From Burkholderiales bacterium (GTDB taxonomy: Bacteria > Pseudomonadota > Gammaproteobacteria > Burkholderiales > Casimicrobiaceae): a DNA stretch of 7,976 nucleotides. Below, piece after piece: positions 4,762-7,976 of this stretch; the stretch's first letter is position 1; the number at the start of each line of letters is the position of its first letter. Below the pieces are notes generated by a model, which saw only the letters and a list, made by a program, of their open reading frames with translations, had not been told where the DNA came from and did not search any database. The stretch spans positions 1 through 7,976 of the forward strand of contig JAITMH010000131.1 of the NCBI GenBank assembly GCA_031277445.1, in the 5' to 3' direction. The translations under genes were made by a program, and so were the position numbers.

Positions 4762-5248
4762 ACTCGCACCCGGCTTCTTTCATTTGCGCTTCGAGGCGCG
4801 CCACTTCTTTCAAACGTGCGTCCATATCCATCGCCACCCGTTCTCCTTCTTTTTCTCCGGCGCGGTAAAGCGTCATGCCTGTATCCTGATACTGCCGGAT
4901 CGCAGTACGCGCATCCTGACAGCGCCGCAACAGGTCGGCTCTTTCCTTCTGCGCTTCCGCAGCCTTCTGCTCACTGGTCTGGCGGTCAATCGTCCGCTTC
5001 TGGAAATCCGCTTGCTGCTCCGACAGTTTTTTGGCGGCGTCGGGATCGCCCGGCGGCGGCACGTCGCGCATTCTCTCGGTTCTTTCCGCTTCCTTGACGT
5101 TCATCGGCGGTTTGTCCGAATAGGTCACTTTGCCGTCGGGTCCGACTGTTTTGTAAAGCGTCGCCGAAACCGAGGCGCTCAACGCCAACACCAGCACGGC
5201 TGCCAGCAGGCGCACCAGACTACGAAATGTAAGAGATTGGGAAGTCAT
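4760..5248 (-). CDS. Exported DUF4124 domain protein with coiled-coil tail
   Basis: A 162-residue protein read from ATG 5248, chosen because a perfect AGGAGG lies seven bases upstream; an upstream in-frame start would add 42 residues before the signal peptide. Residues 1-29 form a signal peptide (Arg10 and Arg13, hydrophobic LLAAVLVLALSA, cleavage after SVSA). The DUF4124 segment follows: LYKTVGPDGKVTYSDKPP (31-48), the typical small beta-rich module of exported proteobacterial proteins. Residues about 70-160 are charged, rich in Ala, Glu, Lys and Gln, and look like a helical coiled coil, with two cysteines (110 and 161) that could form a disulfide. Function is not known for the family. It diverges from guaB across 134 bp, an arrangement I recall from other betaproteobacteria. 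Its stop codon touches the island C heptads. Confidence 0.85.
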   Translation of the reverse strand: MTSQSLTFRSLVRLLAAVLVLALSASVSATLYKTVGPDGKVTYSDKPPMNVKEAERTERMRDVPPPGDPDAAKKLSEQQADFQKRTIDRQTSEQKAAEAQKERADLLRRCQDARTAIRQYQDTGMTLYRAGEKEGERVAMDMDARLKEVARLEAQMKEAGCE

Positions 5249-5255
5249 GACACTG

Positions 5256-5261
5256 CCTCCT
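5256..5261 (-). promoter_or_regulatory. Ribosome binding site of the DUF4124 gene
   Basis: Minus-strand AGGAGG seven bases before ATG 5248. It settles the start of this gene. Confidence 0.85.
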
Positions 5262-5271
5262 GGTTGGTTTT

Positions 5272-6858
<1,587 letters not shown>

Positions 6859-6903
6859 CTTGCAAAGTCCTCCCTTTCAAGGCACAGGCGTCCACGCAAG
6901 TGT

Positions 6904-6935
6904 GGCGTCATTGCGAGCGAAGCGAAGCAATCCAG
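6904..6935 (+). repeat. R2 repeat, short copy c
   Basis: GGCGTCATTGCGAGCG followed by AAGCGAAGCAATCCAG; seven bases shorter in the middle than 82-120. Confidence 0.85.
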
Positions 6936-6943
6936 AAAATGTT

Positions 6944-6968
6944 CGGGCGGCAGGTTGCCGCCCCTACG
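6944..6968 (-). repeat. GTAGGGG-type hairpin, copy on minus strand
   Basis: GGGCGGC (6945-6951) pairs with GCCGCCC (6957-6963), loop AGGTT, followed by CTACG. Its reverse complement matches 6990-7014 at 22 of 25 positions. Confidence 0.88.
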
Positions 6969-6989
6969 CTATCATTGACGTGCCCTGTT

Positions 6990-7014
6990 CGTAGGGGAGG
7001 CAATCTGCCTCCCG
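6990..7014 (+). repeat. GTAGGGG-type hairpin, copy on plus strand
   Basis: GGGAGGC (6995-7001) pairs with GCCTCCC (7007-7013), loop AATCT. Relative to 6944-6968, one stem pair is changed on both sides (C-G to A-T) and one loop base differs. Confidence 0.88.
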
Positions 7015-7052
7015 TCTCCGTAAGAAACAACTTTTAATCCTTAAACCCTATC

Positions 7053-7976
7053 ATGTCCCACCACGCCAAAATTCTGATCCTCGATTTCGGTTCACAAGTC
7101 ACGCAACTCATCGCCCGCCGTTTGCGCGAAACGCATGTGTATTGCGAAGTCCATCCGTTCGACGTGTCAGATGATTTCATTCGCGACTTCGCGCCGAAAG
7201 GCATCATTCTTTCCGGCAGTCCGGAAAGCGTCACCGAAAAAGATTCGCCGCACGTTCCCGAAGCCGTATGGACGCTGGGCGTTCCGGTACTCGGCATCTG
7301 CTACGGCATGCACGCGATGACAGTGCAACTCGGCGGTAACGTTTCATCGGGCGATGTGCGCGAATTCGGTCACGCCGAACTGCGCGCCCGCAACCATTCC
7401 GTGTTATTGCGCGACATTCAGGATCGCAACAGCGCCGAAGGCCACGGCCTGCTCGATGTCTGGATGAGCCATGGCGACAAAGTGGCCGAACCGCCGCCCG
7501 GCTTCGCCATCATCGGCACATCGCAAAACTGCCCGATTGCCGCTATCGGCGATGAAACGCGACGCTTCTACGGCGTGCAATTTCATCCCGAAGTCACCCA
7601 CACAAAACAAGGCACCGCGATCCTGTCGCGCTTTGTACACGAAATTTGCGGATGCGGCGAAGACTGGACGATGAAAACTTACGCCGAAGAAGCGATTGCC
7701 ACAATCCGCGAACAAGTCGGTGACGAAGAAGTGCTTCTCGGTTTGTCCGGCGGCGTGGATTCCTCAGTGGTCGCTGCGCTGATCCACCGCGCCATCGGCG
7801 ACAAACTGACCTGCGTTTTTGTCGATCACGGACTGTTGCGCCTGAACGAAGCCGAACAAGTGATGCGCACCTTTCAAAACAACATGGGCGTTCGCGTGAT
7901 CCACATCAACGCCGCCGATGAATTCCTCACGGCGCTACACGGCGAGGCCGATCCCGAAAAGAAACGCAAAACCATC
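7053..7976 (+). CDS. guaA: GMP synthase (glutamine-hydrolysing) GuaA, 5' part
   Basis: The first 308 codons of an enzyme of roughly 520 residues; the rest lies beyond the window. It converts XMP to GMP using glutamine and ATP, the step after GuaB. The N-terminal glutamine amidotransferase domain (about 1-195) has LILDFGSQ (8-15), nucleophile Cys83 in GICYGMH, and the His178/Glu180 pair in FHPEVTHT. The ATP pyrophosphatase domain begins near 200 with the PP-loop LSGGVDSS (231-238) and [10 protein letters not shown]. One oddity: residue 87 is His (codon CAC), where class I amidotransferases almost always have Gln (GxCxGxQ). ATG 7053 is the only good start: an in-frame TAA lies at 7035-7037, and the N-terminus fits the family. 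No Shine-Dalgarno sequence precedes it. The missing part should hold the XMP-binding dimerisation domain. Confidence 0.97.
   Translation, partial: MSHHAKILILDFGSQVTQLIARRLRETHVYCEVHPFDVSDDFIRDFAPKGIILSGSPESVTEKDSPHVPEAVWTLGVPVLGICYGMHAMTVQLGGNVSSGDVREFGHAELRARNHSVLLRDIQDRNSAEGHGLLDVWMSHGDKVAEPPPGFAIIGTSQNCPIAAIGDETRRFYGVQFHPEVTHTKQGTAILSRFVHEICGCGEDWTMKTYAEEAIATIREQVGDEEVLLGLSGGVDSSVVAALIHRAIGDKLTCVFVDHGLLRLNEAEQVMRTFQNNMGVRVIHINAADEFLTALHGEADPEKKRKTI

Larger units (their letters stand above)
6859..7052. repeat. guaB-guaA spacer holding R2 and two hairpins
   Basis: A 194-bp gap with no gene. It contains a short R2 copy and a pair of inverted GTAGGGG-type hairpins, but no heptad array. The last 38 bases before guaA are A/T-rich and contain no Shine-Dalgarno-like sequence. 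Confidence 0.8.

Overview
The window looks like chromosomal DNA from a betaproteobacterium. HprK and RapZ sit side by side, a DUF4124 protein diverges from guaB, and guaA follows guaB. The N-terminus of GuaA and the HprK sequence resemble, from memory, Neisseria and Burkholderia homologues. No phage, IS, tRNA, rRNA or CRISPR array was recognised. The genus cannot be named from the window.

Layout: (1) 1-416, intergenic repeat island A. (2) 417-1967 minus, an exported, permuted papain-fold (YaeF/YiiX, C92-like) cysteine hydrolase. (3) 2031-2313, repeat island B. (4) 2405-4206 plus, the tightly coupled pair hprK-rapZ. (5) 4207-4759, repeat island C. (6) 4760-5248 minus, an exported DUF4124 coiled-coil protein. 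(7) A 134-bp divergent promoter region. (8) 5383-6858 plus, guaB. (9) 6859-7052, a hairpin-rich gap. (10) 7053-7976 plus, the first 308 codons of guaA, cut by the window end.

The genes are mostly housekeeping. GuaB and GuaA catalyse the two steps IMP to XMP to GMP. HprK and RapZ belong to regulatory PTS and cell-envelope precursor control. The two exported proteins are poorly characterised.

The unusual part is the intergenic DNA. Islands A, B and C are mosaics of at least ten families of short palindromic repeats. Their visible edges carry arrays of a 7-bp tandem repeat (consensus CTGATCC, or GGATCAG on the other strand). The arrays always face the same way relative to the island interior. 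Four of the five are followed by a short A-rich spacer and then a shared CTCACGCGGAGGCGCG module, in one case with the module reversed. The arrays abut gene ends or promoters closely, and one supplies a stop codon. Islands A and C carry inverted copies of the same modules around a roughly 4.6-kb segment, and the islands lie where the usual hprK/rapZ neighbours are missing. This heptad-bracketed island architecture is the best candidate for something undescribed; whether it is mobile, structural or only a by-product is not decided by the sequence alone.
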